DNA of 32,159 nucleotides from NCBI GenBank assembly GCA_023379345.1, contig JAMCUV010000113.1:1-32159 (forward strand), written 5' to 3'. This stretch comes from Thermoplasmatota archaeon (GTDB lineage Archaea > Thermoplasmatota > Thermoplasmata > Thermoplasmatales > Thermoplasmataceae). Position 1 is the first letter of the stretch. Every line of letters begins with the position of its first letter. Below the pieces are notes generated by a model. The model was not told the origin of the DNA, made no database searches, and was given only the letters and a program-made list of their open reading frames with translations. A program made the position numbers and the translations under genes. This document shows, in pieces, positions 9,000 through 18,351 of this stretch.

Positions 9000-9311
9000 A
9001 TGATAGAATTTGTTTTGTGTTAATAAAATAGAAACCTTATCAGTTAAATGCGTCTGTCTGTGAGTATGTTAATGAATTCAGATTTTTCCTTTATTTTAAA
9101 GCCCTGAATATGACCCGCGAATATTCCGGGAAATTTATATCTTCATTTATACAAATATAGCTGGCTTTCGTCATTAGATAACAACAATCGTCCTTCCAGA
9201 GCGTATGTTAAGAATGAATTCGCCATTATTTATCTATTTATGTAACTATATAATTGCCATGCCTTTCAAATTAGGTATTATTTTATTATATGGTCTAGTG
9301 GTTAAACTTTT

Positions 9312-10718
9312 ATGGCTCAAAAATATGGAAATTCGGGCGCATTAGACTTTCTGCTCAACCCGAAGATGAACATGGGACTGGTGCTTGCGTTTATCACCTT
9401 CTTCCTCATAATCAGTCCACTGCTTCCCGGTGTCACATGGTTCAAGCTTGGTGACTTCACACTGGATATGGTGAATTTTTATCACACCATCATGATACCA
9501 TTTGCCTTCCTTCTCATACTGTATACGGCCGAATTACTTGACCTTGGATCCATTGCAAGGAAGATCATCAACCTCAGCACAATTCCAATTCTCTTTTTCA
9601 CAATTCTAGGGATGGCATTCTTTTATTCCACTACTGCACAGACTGCCGACTATGTATTCCAGGCAATAAGGGATGTGTGGATGATCATAATTGCCCTCAT
9701 ATTCCTGGTCTACTTACTTATAATGCCTTTTAAAAACACACAGAAATTCAAGGCAATATGGGGTGCATATACCCTTATGGTCATAGCAACAATAGCAGCC
9801 GGGATTGCAGGCGTCATGGGGATGGTATACGAATACGGCAACCTCTTCGGGTATGCGTCACTCCCGGCATTCAACAGTTATGTCACTGCCTGGGGAGGCC
9901 TGCAGACATTCCTTGGAAATCTTGTGACCTCTCACTCACATGAGATGCTTCCTGCAGTCATGGGCGGCATAGTTGCAGTTGCTGCTGTTACCATGGGCTA
10001 TGATAAGCTGAAGGGATGGAAGAGGCATATTGTGAACGCAGGCATGCTCATTGCGGTTGCGGGAACAATATCAATGACCTATCTGTATCTCATATCATCA
10101 TTTGGGACATACGTTATTCCTGCAATCGCGCCATTTGGCCCAGGTGGCATGAACGGACTGGCACTTGATGATAGCCAGACCGGAATAGTTGGCTGGGGCG
10201 CACTTCTGGCCATAATTGGCCTATACTACTTATTCTCTTCTAACAGGACACAGAGACTTGTGCAGATGGCGGAACTTCTGACCTGGATAGCCACAATGGC
10301 CGTAATGATTGGAGTTGGATACACCATGGAATTCAATGAAGCATACTATGGTTTCGGGTCTCCAGGAACACCCCCAACCGGAGGTCCGGGATATATGTAT
10401 GATATGGCATTTACCAATGGCCACCTTCTCTTCGCTTTCTTCATGATGCCACTTATGGCGGGAATTCTTCTGGTATTCCTGAAATATGTATCAGGGATGG
10501 AACTGGGCAGGAGGATGATTCTTTACTTCATATTTGCTGGGATAGTCCTTGGAGGATTTGGGGTTCTGGTCTACACCATCAATCTGTTCTGGCTACCTGA
10601 AGCCATAGGCCTTGCATTGCTTGTGCTATCCATTCTAATGATCACCGTGGCTTATTTTGCAGGGAACAGGGCAGCTAAAGCATTTGCACCTGCAACAAGT
10701 GGAGCAAAATCTCAGTAA
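9312..10718 (+). CDS. Polytopic integral membrane protein of unrecognised family, possibly heme-associated
   Basis: 468 aa, about 12 hydrophobic segments; His at membrane boundaries (NFYHTIMIP, TSHSHEMLP, TNGHLLFAF). TATA-like ttattata at 9283-9290. Confidence 0.8.
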   Translation: MAQKYGNSGALDFLLNPKMNMGLVLAFITFFLIISPLLPGVTWFKLGDFTLDMVNFYHTIMIPFAFLLILYTAELLDLGSIARKIINLSTIPILFFTILGMAFFYSTTAQTADYVFQAIRDVWMIIIALIFLVYLLIMPFKNTQKFKAIWGAYTLMVIATIAAGIAGVMGMVYEYGNLFGYASLPAFNSYVTAWGGLQTFLGNLVTSHSHEMLPAVMGGIVAVAAVTMGYDKLKGWKRHIVNAGMLIAVAGTISMTYLYLISSFGTYVIPAIAPFGPGGMNGLALDDSQTGIVGWGALLAIIGLYYLFSSNRTQRLVQMAELLTWIATMAVMIGVGYTMEFNEAYYGFGSPGTPPTGGPGYMYDMAFTNGHLLFAFFMMPLMAGILLVFLKYVSGMELGRRMILYFIFAGIVLGGFGVLVYTINLFWLPEAIGLALLVLSILMITVAYFAGNRAAKAFAPATSGAKSQ

Positions 10719-10739
10719 AACTTTAGTCTTATATCTTAA

Positions 10740-10746
10740 TTTTTTT
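10740..10746 (+). terminator. T-tract terminator downstream of the 468-aa membrane protein
   Basis: T7 run (10740-10746) just after the stop, with a second T-rich stretch near 10770-10780; archaeal termination is typically at T-tracts. Confidence 0.4.
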
Positions 10747-10895
10747 AATTCCCAAAATTTAGAATTTCATCTTTCTTTTTTCCACTAATAAAGATGAAGC
10801 TATTTTGGTTGAATATCATGAGCAAATCTGTTGGAGCATCACCGATGTTACGGAAAAGATCTAGAGGCATTATTTGTCACAGCCCTCAGGAGGCT

Positions 10896-11174
10896 CTACT
10901 TCTGGTCGTCATCCTCATGCTCGTACTGGCCAAGGTTCAGGCCACCTGCCTTATATGACGACCTGATGGCGTTCATGCGATTTGTCATGTCATTGTATCC
11001 TCTCACGTTATTTTCCTTCAGGTCATCCTTCAGGGATTTTATGAGGTGCTTTATCTCGTTCTCTCGTTCATTCCGCGAGTTGGAATCTGTTTCAGCAAAT
11101 CCCAATTTTGCTGCCATTTTCATGGCATGAAGTTCCCTCTTGAGTTCCCTTATTTTTGCCCTTCTGGAATCCAT
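10896..11174 (-). CDS. Small highly charged, helical protein of unknown function
   Basis: 92 aa; charged helical composition, good upstream TATA-like element (agtataataag, minus strand) about 25-30 nt upstream; preferred over the overlapping plus-strand ORF. Confidence 0.6.
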   Translation of the reverse strand: MDSRRAKIRELKRELHAMKMAAKLGFAETDSNSRNERENEIKHLIKSLKDDLKENNVRGYNDMTNRMNAIRSSYKAGGLNLGQYEHEDDDQK

Positions 11175-11273
11175 GCTTTTATGACACAGACCGCCTTATT
11201 ATACTTTCATATCCAGTGAAAACTCAAAATTCTGGAAGAAGATTTAGACTACTGCTCAGGTTGATTCAGCAAA

Positions 11274-12482
11274 TCAGTATATGGTTCCTATTTCAGAATA
11301 CCTGGAAGTTATCAGATTGCCCGTCCGGAATCGATCCCTGCTGAAAGGCCGCCAGTCAAACTCACATTCTTCAGGGTCCCTTCCCATGAGCATATCTGCT
11401 GCCATTCTGCCATAGGCAGGACTCAGCTTGAATCCGTGACCGCTGAGGCCAGCAAATACATATACTGAATCAAGCCCTTCAGACGACAGGTCATCACAGA
11501 TAACCTGTCCATCAGGACTCATGTCATAGAGTCCGTTAAGCGTGGATATCAAGGTTGCCTTCCCCATGGAGGGAAGCCTTTTAGCGATCCTGGGCAGGTA
11601 TTCTTCAATGTAGTCCTGTTCTGCTGTCTCTGGCAGATTGGAGTGAATATCCACAGATCGCTCATCCACTGCAGGGTCCAGGCTTCCCACAGCAGTAATG
11701 GTGGATCCCTCCATCTTGTAATACGCAAGCTGATGCGGATCCCAGAGGGTGGGCTTCGGTCCGCGATATTCCTCAGGCCTTCTCAGATAGATTATGGAAT
11801 GCATGGATGCAGTTATGGGCAACAGTTTCTGTGAAGAAATTCCTGATCGAGCCAGGATATCGTTGGTCCAGACATTTGTAGCAAGAATTATTTTTTCCCC
11901 TCTTATCTTGGTTCCATCGCTGAGTTCCACTTCCGGCCCACTCCTGGTGGATTCAACAGACCTGACACTCCTCTTGAGGATCAGGTTCGCGCCAAGCTCC
12001 TTGGCCCTTGACATGAATGAATTTGCTGTTGAGACGGGGTCGGCATAGCCGCTGTCTGGTTCGTAGGTGACGTAATCGTAGCCATCCAGATTTACATCGG
12101 AATAGAACTTTCTTATGTCTGCAGGAGCAATTTCCTGTTCGTTTATTCCAATGTCCCTTAGCATTGCAACATTCTCCCTGGCAACATCCGCATATTTCTC
12201 ATCAAATGGGAAAATCATGCCCGTTTTCGTGAATCCTGAATATCCGATGGAGTTGAAATTTTCAAAGAATTTCAGTGAGTACAGAGACATTTCTGCTATT
12301 ATCCGGTTACTGTAATGTGTTCGAACGAGCGCGCTTGATTTTCCCGTGTTCCCGGATGCCACTGCATTTTCCTCGATTACAGTAACTTTCCGGCCCGCTG
12401 ATGCAAGGTGGTATGCAATGCTAGTTCCAGTGCTTCCCGCTCCAACGATTATAATTTTATCACTGTTATCGGCTTTTGACAC
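11274..12482 (-). CDS. FAD-dependent oxidoreductase, DAO family (glycine/sarcosine/D-amino acid oxidase-like)
   Basis: 402 aa; KIIIVGAGSTGTSIAYHLASAGRKVTVIEENAVASGNTGKSSALVR nucleotide-binding motif; C-terminal YVFAGLSGHGFKLSPAYGRMAADMLMG. Confidence 0.9.
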   Translation of the reverse strand: MSKADNSDKIIIVGAGSTGTSIAYHLASAGRKVTVIEENAVASGNTGKSSALVRTHYSNRIIAEMSLYSLKFFENFNSIGYSGFTKTGMIFPFDEKYADVARENVAMLRDIGINEQEIAPADIRKFYSDVNLDGYDYVTYEPDSGYADPVSTANSFMSRAKELGANLILKRSVRSVESTRSGPEVELSDGTKIRGEKIILATNVWTNDILARSGISSQKLLPITASMHSIIYLRRPEEYRGPKPTLWDPHQLAYYKMEGSTITAVGSLDPAVDERSVDIHSNLPETAEQDYIEEYLPRIAKRLPSMGKATLISTLNGLYDMSPDGQVICDDLSSEGLDSVYVFAGLSGHGFKLSPAYGRMAADMLMGRDPEECEFDWRPFSRDRFRTGNLITSRYSEIGTIY

Positions 12483-12555
12483 GAAAACGAATGATACCTG
12501 AAGTTAATAATTTCTCCTCTTTAATAGCCAATGAATATGTTTCACACAGTAAAGC

Positions 12556-12565
12556 ATATATAATG
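12556..12565 (+). promoter_or_regulatory. TATA-box-like element of a probably leaderless permease gene
   Basis: catatataat centred about 25 nt upstream of the GTG start at 12585. Confidence 0.5.
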
Positions 12566-12570
12566 ATACA

Positions 12571-12580
12571 TGTTATAACA
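12571..12580. repeat. Perfect 10-bp palindrome TGTTATAACA
   Basis: Read directly; between the TATA-like element and the permease start codon. Confidence 0.5.
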
Positions 12581-12584
12581 AGAC

Positions 12585-14213
12585 GTGACAGACAATATCA
12601 ATAAAGGTCCTGCTTCACTGAAGAAAGAACTGTCGTTTCTCGATCTGATTATCATAGGCGTGGTTGGTGCCGTGGGTACCGGGATACTTTTCAGTGTCCT
12701 GGCCATGACGAGCACAGCTGGTCCAGGTAGCTGGCTCGGGTGGCTCATTGGAGGTATTTTCTACCTGTTCATTGGCCTTACTTATGCAGAACTTGTCACC
12801 ACCCATCCTGAAGCCGGTGGCCCTTCCCGGTATGCACTGTACACCCACGGCTGGTTCACCAATACAATCAACTCCCTGGCCGACCTCATATGGTATCTCT
12901 TCATTCCACCAATAGAAGCGTTTGCCGTTATCGACGGGTTGAGCATATTTTACGGAAACTTGGTGACAGCATCTGGTGCGCCCACAATATATGGGGCAGC
13001 CATTGCTGCGGTGCTCATGATCTTCATGGTGCCATTCAACTACTTTGGAGTCAGGGCCTTCGGGAAATCAACAGTATACTTCGGCATTGTTAAGCTCTTC
13101 TTCTATCTGGCGGTGGCCATAGGCCTGGCTGCAGTCTTCTATGATGGACGCAACTTGACCGCATATCATGGTTTCCTTCCATTCGGATTTGCAGGTGTGT
13201 TCCTGGCGATACCATTCGCAATGTTTGCCTTCGGAGGAATCCGCGTGCTGCCCGACTATGCGGAGGAATCCAAGAAATACAGGAAACTTCCACTTGCTAT
13301 CGTAATAGTTGTAATAGGACAGCTTGCAATTTATCTCCTTCTTGACTGGGTCTTTGTAACCGGCATAAACTGGACAAAGCTCGGAGTGGCCGTTGGTAAC
13401 TGGGCCGGACTCACAACCCAGGCCATACCCGGTAATCCGTTCATCTTCCTGGCAAAGAGCTATAATGCTCCGCTAATACTTGTATTCACAATAATCATAG
13501 GAATTATCGGGCCATTCATAGTGGGTTACATATATCTGGGTGGCGGATCCAGGGTACTATTTGCACAGGGTAGGACAAAAATAATGCCAGACCTGATGAA
13601 GTACATCCACAAAAAATACTCAGTGCCGTACTGGGCGCTACTCATAACAGCCCTCATTGGAGCCATACTGGCATTCATTTCAGCTCCAGTTCCAAGCATA
13701 TATGGCCTTATTGAAGACGCTGTTGTGGCCGGTTATATAGGATTCTCTGTAAATCCCGTTGCCCTGGTGGTCTCAAGGAGACAGGGTGCCACCAAATTCC
13801 GAATCCCCGGAGGGCCCATAATTGCGCCAATAGCATTCATTTCCGCATCGCTGATTATATTCTGGAGCGGCTGGATCACGGTTTATTATGCAGTTGCAAT
13901 ACTCACAGTGGCAGTAGTCATTTTCGGGTTGATACTGCCAGTATACCGTAACAGTGCCAGAAGAGACCTGAAGCACGTCCGCAATTCAATATGGTACATC
14001 TTCTATATCGTGTTTCTGCTCATGATGACGTATATTGGCAGTGACGGAATGCTGAACCTCATAAACTTCTACGACGCAACAGCAATAGTAGCCGCGGTCT
14101 CTGTTCTGGTGTTCTACCCTGCAGGTGTGTTTTCAGGATTGAAGAGCACTCTGGTTGACGAAGCTTACCAGACAGCGATTATGGAACCGGAAGAGCCCAT
14201 TGTTCTGCAGTGA
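12585..14213 (+). CDS. APC superfamily amino acid permease
   Basis: 542 aa polytopic; ELSFLDLIIIGVVGAVGTGILFSV...GPGSWLGWLIGGIFYLFIGLTYAEL typical of APC transporters. GTG start. Confidence 0.88.
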   Translation: MTDNINKGPASLKKELSFLDLIIIGVVGAVGTGILFSVLAMTSTAGPGSWLGWLIGGIFYLFIGLTYAELVTTHPEAGGPSRYALYTHGWFTNTINSLADLIWYLFIPPIEAFAVIDGLSIFYGNLVTASGAPTIYGAAIAAVLMIFMVPFNYFGVRAFGKSTVYFGIVKLFFYLAVAIGLAAVFYDGRNLTAYHGFLPFGFAGVFLAIPFAMFAFGGIRVLPDYAEESKKYRKLPLAIVIVVIGQLAIYLLLDWVFVTGINWTKLGVAVGNWAGLTTQAIPGNPFIFLAKSYNAPLILVFTIIIGIIGPFIVGYIYLGGGSRVLFAQGRTKIMPDLMKYIHKKYSVPYWALLITALIGAILAFISAPVPSIYGLIEDAVVAGYIGFSVNPVALVVSRRQGATKFRIPGGPIIAPIAFISASLIIFWSGWITVYYAVAILTVAVVIFGLILPVYRNSARRDLKHVRNSIWYIFYIVFLLMMTYIGSDGMLNLINFYDATAIVAAVSVLVFYPAGVFSGLKSTLVDEAYQTAIMEPEEPIVLQ

Positions 14214-14216
14214 TGG

Positions 14217-14250
14217 CTCTTTTTTCCAATATTTTATTTTTAAAAAAAAT
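14217..14250. terminator. Bidirectional T-tract terminator between convergent genes
   Basis: T run on the plus strand (ctctttttttccaatattttattttt) and A8 run (T8 on the minus strand) at 14242-14249, in the gap between convergent genes. Confidence 0.5.
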
Positions 14251-15749
14251 CAGTCGTAGGATCGGTCTTCCCTGTAATTATGGAAATTCATAAGGTATTC
14301 CTCTCCTCTCTGTGCAATGGTTGATTCCGAGGAAACTGCAGAGCCCATGGTCCCATAATATTTCTTGATCTTCTCTTCAACCGGAAGATAAAGCTTGAGC
14401 GCCTCAACAACATCCCTTTTCTCCACCAGCGGCTGCTCCTTGGACACAGCTATATCTCCTGCTGCCCTGATGAGACCTCCAAGCTCCCTCAATCTGAGTG
14501 TCAGAGAATGATCCTTCCCATCTACCTGTTTGGCCCTTCTGGCACCTTCTTCCACAATCACTCCTGCAGCATCAAGGGTCATGTGTGGTATTTTCCCATC
14601 CATTATGATCTCCTGAGCAATGAACTGAAGGTATTTCATCCGATTGACGGGAGTATCCGGCATCGCTATTTCCATCAATATCTCATAGCCGTTTCCAACT
14701 ATCCTGGACCTCAGAGGACTCAGTATATACTGGAGATCCTGTATGTTGCACGCCGCTACCAGGATAAAGTCAGCAGGTACGTGATCCACCCTGACACTTG
14801 CCCCTGCACTCTGGGGATTGCGCCCTGTTATGGGGAAGCTTTTTTCCTGCATTGCGGTGAGAATGAACCTCTGGAGATTTCCCAGGTGTGTTATCTCATC
14901 TATGAACAGTACGCCTTCATGGGATTCATGTACAGACCCGGGAATTACCCTCTCGTATGGCAGCGTGCCCAACTGTGGATGGCCACCGTAAGGATCGTGC
15001 CTGACATCGCCCAGGAGCTCAGTCTCACTGGCCCCTGTTGCCAGGACAAATGGATTACGATCAATGGGAACAATGATCTTGCTGGGGCTTTTCTTCTCCA
15101 TCTTCCGCCTGCGCTCAAGAGTCTTCTCGTCAAGGATCCGGATGCGATCTCCAAATCTTTCGTAAACAATGACTTCCTCGCGCTCGCCAACTCTCCTGGT
15201 GGAAGTGACTTTTTCTGTATTGTTCTGGACGCCAAATGCGGCGCCGATCACGTTGAATACGTCTCCAAAGGGCCCCTGGGTTTGTGCTTGTACCTTGGGA
15301 TTATTGCAGTTGGGGCAGACGGCATCCGTTGGGAGGGAGAAGAACCCGCACCTTGGGCACCGGTATCCAAGTCTCTCGGCTACGGATGCGGGTGCGTCCC
15401 GTGGATCTATGACCTCACCCTCCACCATGTTCATCTCATCCTTTTCCTGCTTGATCTGGACCCCGGTCTTGACCTCAACAAATGGTCTTTCTGGATACTG
15501 GGGGTTGTGCACCACTCTGATTTCTTCCTTTGGTCTGGGGAGATAAAATGAGATTGCCTGGGCAATCATTGATTTTCCCACGCCTGGAGGACCGACCAGA
15601 AGAAGGTGTCTCCTCTGCTTTGCAGCTATCTGGGCCATCTTGACGGCCTCGTCCTGACCGATTACCCTATCGAGGGGATTGGATGGGATTGGTATCTGGG
15701 AGGTATCTGAATAATCTCCCATATCTGAATTCAAATATGACGTTCCCAT
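14250..15749 (-). CDS. LonB-like AAA+ ATPase with zinc-ribbon insertion, no Lon protease domain
   Basis: 499 aa; VIGQDEAVKMAQIAAKQRRHLLLVGPPGVGKSMIAQ (Walker A), HEGVLFIDEITHLGNLQRFILTAMQEKSFPITGRNPQSAGASVR (Walker B), SLTLRLRELGGLIRAAGDIA; CPRC-x10-CPNC insert; the protein ends soon after the ATPase core. Confidence 0.85.
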   Translation of the reverse strand: MGTSYLNSDMGDYSDTSQIPIPSNPLDRVIGQDEAVKMAQIAAKQRRHLLLVGPPGVGKSMIAQAISFYLPRPKEEIRVVHNPQYPERPFVEVKTGVQIKQEKDEMNMVEGEVIDPRDAPASVAERLGYRCPRCGFFSLPTDAVCPNCNNPKVQAQTQGPFGDVFNVIGAAFGVQNNTEKVTSTRRVGEREEVIVYERFGDRIRILDEKTLERRRKMEKKSPSKIIVPIDRNPFVLATGASETELLGDVRHDPYGGHPQLGTLPYERVIPGSVHESHEGVLFIDEITHLGNLQRFILTAMQEKSFPITGRNPQSAGASVRVDHVPADFILVAACNIQDLQYILSPLRSRIVGNGYEILMEIAMPDTPVNRMKYLQFIAQEIIMDGKIPHMTLDAAGVIVEEGARRAKQVDGKDHSLTLRLRELGGLIRAAGDIAVSKEQPLVEKRDVVEALKLYLPVEEKIKKYYGTMGSAVSSESTIAQRGEEYLMNFHNYREDRSYD

Positions 15750-17131
15750 GAAACTACCTTTACCTCCATCGGCTTCTTCGTGATGTGGCCCAGCTTGGCG
15801 CCATATATGTTCTTCACGCCTTTCTTGTATGCCACGTCGATAAGCCTCTGGGATATAACTCCGCCCGTGATTATTGTATCACCTGAATTAAGCTCCTCCA
15901 TCCTGTCAACAGCTTCAGAAACCGGATAGGAAGCAATAATCTTACCCTCGGCGTCATATATTTCTGTGAGCTTGTCCCTGGTGAGTTCGTTTCCGTGCTT
16001 CTCAACGGATCTGGGATTGCTCAGGCTGAACTCCTCAACCTGTTCGGGCTCCGGTTCCGATTTCGGTTCCGGTGGAGCTTCCTTTTCCGCAGCCTGTGGC
16101 TGAGTTTCCTCCACAACCTGTCTCGGCTGCCTTCTCTCTTTCTGAGGACGTTCTTCTTTTACTTCCTCTATGACAACCTTGGCATTCTTTATCTCGGTCA
16201 GGGATTTTGCTTCCTCATACCCGCGTTTCTGCTGAGATTTTGTGTGGTTCTCGGTGGAATTCTTCTCAGTGAGTTCCTTCAGCTCCTCGGCCATCCCCCT
16301 CATGGACAGATATTGTTCAATTGGGGTCTTGTACCTGAGTGCCTTGACGATCTGCTTGTAGGTGAGTTCTTCAACTTCGGTTCCCGGGGGTGCCCTGGCA
16401 ACAAAATCAATTTCGGCAACCTGAAGCATCTCCTTCAGGATCAGGTCTCCGCCCCTGTCCCCATCAAGGAATACAGTGACGGTTCTCTCCCTGGAGAGCT
16501 TCTGTACAGTTTTTGGAATGTTCGTTCCCTGCACGGCGATTGTGTTCTTGATACCGTACCTGAGCAGGTTCAGAACATCGCTTCTCCCCTCAACTACGAT
16601 GATTGAATCAGAATCCTTGATGGCTGGCCCGGCTGGAAGATGTTCATCGCCATATGTGAGTATCTCGCCCTTTTCAACCTCTTCCCGTACCGAGGCAACA
16701 ATGCTCTCGCTGACACTTTTACCGCTTTCGCTCATTTTCTTATAAAGAGCTTCAGCACGTTCAACGATCTTCTGCCTCTTCTGGATCCTTACATCCTCGA
16801 TACTCTCAATCTCGACCTTGGCCTTGCACGGGCCTATGCGGTCTATTGTCTCCAGGGACGCTGCTAATATGGAGCTTTCGACCTGGTCGAGTCCTGAGGG
16901 TATGAGTGCAAAACCCTCTGTCCGGCCTTTCTTGCTGTCTATCTCTACTTCGATTCTTCCTATTTTTCCACTTTTTTGCAAGTCTCTTAAATCTAGTTCC
17001 TCGCCAAGAAGTCCCTCTGTCTGGCCGAATATGGCCCCGACAACGTCGGGTTTCTCAACCACCCCATCCGTAAAAATCTTGGCTTTGATCAGATATTTTG
17101 TTAAATTTGGATCTACATTCATTATGATCAC
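15731..17131 (-). CDS. dnaG: Archaeal DnaG-type primase
   Basis: 466 aa; TOPRIM motifs IIVVEGRSDVLNLLRYGIKNTIAVQGTNIP and TVFLDGDRGGDLILKEM; archaeal DnaG layout with low-complexity charged linker. Confidence 0.92.
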   Translation of the reverse strand: MIIMNVDPNLTKYLIKAKIFTDGVVEKPDVVGAIFGQTEGLLGEELDLRDLQKSGKIGRIEVEIDSKKGRTEGFALIPSGLDQVESSILAASLETIDRIGPCKAKVEIESIEDVRIQKRQKIVERAEALYKKMSESGKSVSESIVASVREEVEKGEILTYGDEHLPAGPAIKDSDSIIVVEGRSDVLNLLRYGIKNTIAVQGTNIPKTVQKLSRERTVTVFLDGDRGGDLILKEMLQVAEIDFVARAPPGTEVEELTYKQIVKALRYKTPIEQYLSMRGMAEELKELTEKNSTENHTKSQQKRGYEEAKSLTEIKNAKVVIEEVKEERPQKERRQPRQVVEETQPQAAEKEAPPEPKSEPEPEQVEEFSLSNPRSVEKHGNELTRDKLTEIYDAEGKIIASYPVSEAVDRMEELNSGDTIITGGVISQRLIDVAYKKGVKNIYGAKLGHITKKPMEVKVVSWERHI

Positions 17132-17318
17132 CTGAATAACGCATAATGGAATTAATCACGGAAACGTCCCTTTTCCTATTAATCACCATCGCGTTCAGAT
17201 GTTTTGATAATATATAACATATTCGCTGGGATCTTTTTTGCGAAAACGTAAATTGCATCGCTTACCATGATTCTTGTTGATAAACTTAAATATGGTTTGG
17301 ATATAGTGTAGTCGCATT

Positions 17319-18341
17319 ATGATCAGGTTTGGAATAGCTGGGATTCCTCTAACCAGTAAGGGAAGAACTTTTATAGAATCAGTTGAGGACGCACACAATC
17401 TCGGGCTCAATGCTCTGGAGGTTCAGATGCTGCGAGTAAACGTCGAGGAAAGGCCGGCCCTTGATTATGCAGGCATGCATCCAAGAGACATAGATTCTTC
17501 CATCATTGTTGATGTTTTGAGGCAGGACGAGGAGGGCAATTATGTCGGAGTCGGAATTGAGACAGAAATTGAAGAGGATGACATCGTGCAGGAACTTTTC
17601 TGGAACATGGCAAGAAATTTCGATGATCTCACCGACGGAGGCAATCTCGCTCGTGAACTTGACGTAAGGCTCTCAATGCACGCCCCCTACTACATGGACC
17701 TCTTAAATCCTGAGGAAATGGGCGAGAGATCCTACAACCACCTGAAGTGGACCCTCATGATAGGAAGGGCAATGAAGGCAGGCAGGGTTATAACACACAC
17801 CGGATTTTACCACGGGAACAAGAAAGAAAGCCTGAAGAAGGCAGTAGAGGTTTATGAGGAGATTAGCACAAAGTATTCTCATGATGCGGGCTATCCGTAT
17901 ATCGGAGTTGAATCGTCCGGTAAAACTGAGATATTTGGAACTGTTCCGGACCTCATGTCTCTTTCCAAGAAAGTGAAGAACATTGAGCCTATACTCAACT
18001 TCCCCCATGTGCACTCCATCACCGGGGGCTCTCTCATAGAGATAAAGGATTTCGATGCCGTTCTCAGCGAGTTCAAAAAATACAGCAAGACTGACATATA
18101 CACGGAATTTGCAGGAGTAGAGTACGAAGGAAACAATGAAACAAAGCTCACTGCAATCAAGCACGGGGACCTCAAGTTTGAGACACTGGCCGAGACCATG
18201 ATCGATCTTGACAGCGATATGACAGTTATTTCATGCTCACCCCTGCTGGAGCACGATGCACAGTATATGCAGCTCATATATCTAAGGGCACTCTCCAAGA
18301 AGTTCCAGAAGAAGGCCCCAATGAAGAAGGCTACCGCGTAG
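17319..18341 (+). CDS. Xylose isomerase-like TIM barrel / endonuclease IV-like protein
   Basis: 340 aa; MIRFGIAGIPLTSKGRTFIESVEDAHNLGLNALEVQML..., LSMHAPYYMDL, ITHTGFYHG, GVESSGK; pattern of AP endonuclease 2 superfamily. TATA-like ttaaatat about 30 nt upstream. Confidence 0.78.
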   Translation: MIRFGIAGIPLTSKGRTFIESVEDAHNLGLNALEVQMLRVNVEERPALDYAGMHPRDIDSSIIVDVLRQDEEGNYVGVGIETEIEEDDIVQELFWNMARNFDDLTDGGNLARELDVRLSMHAPYYMDLLNPEEMGERSYNHLKWTLMIGRAMKAGRVITHTGFYHGNKKESLKKAVEVYEEISTKYSHDAGYPYIGVESSGKTEIFGTVPDLMSLSKKVKNIEPILNFPHVHSITGGSLIEIKDFDAVLSEFKKYSKTDIYTEFAGVEYEGNNETKLTAIKHGDLKFETLAETMIDLDSDMTVISCSPLLEHDAQYMQLIYLRALSKKFQKKAPMKKATA

Positions 18342-18351
18342 GTGAAGATAG

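Noticed and set aside
9291-9305. tggtctagtggttaa resembles a tRNA D-arm
   Set aside because: No acceptor stem, anticodon arm or T-arm nearby; it overlaps the promoter and start of the 468-aa gene.
10831-11130. Plus-strand ORF (99 aa) opposite the small charged protein
   Set aside because: The minus-strand frame has better composition and a TATA-like element; the plus frame is a Ser/Arg/Phe-rich shadow.
14508-15551. Long plus-strand ORF (347 aa) antisense to the Lon-like ATPase
   Set aside because: Lies wholly antisense to a gene with clear AAA+ motifs; the translation has no recognisable domain and looks like a by-product of codon bias.
15995-16606. Plus-strand ORF (203 aa) antisense to dnaG
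   Set aside because: Antisense to the primase coding region; composition (FRFRFRWSFLFRSLW) reflects the reverse of the charged linker.
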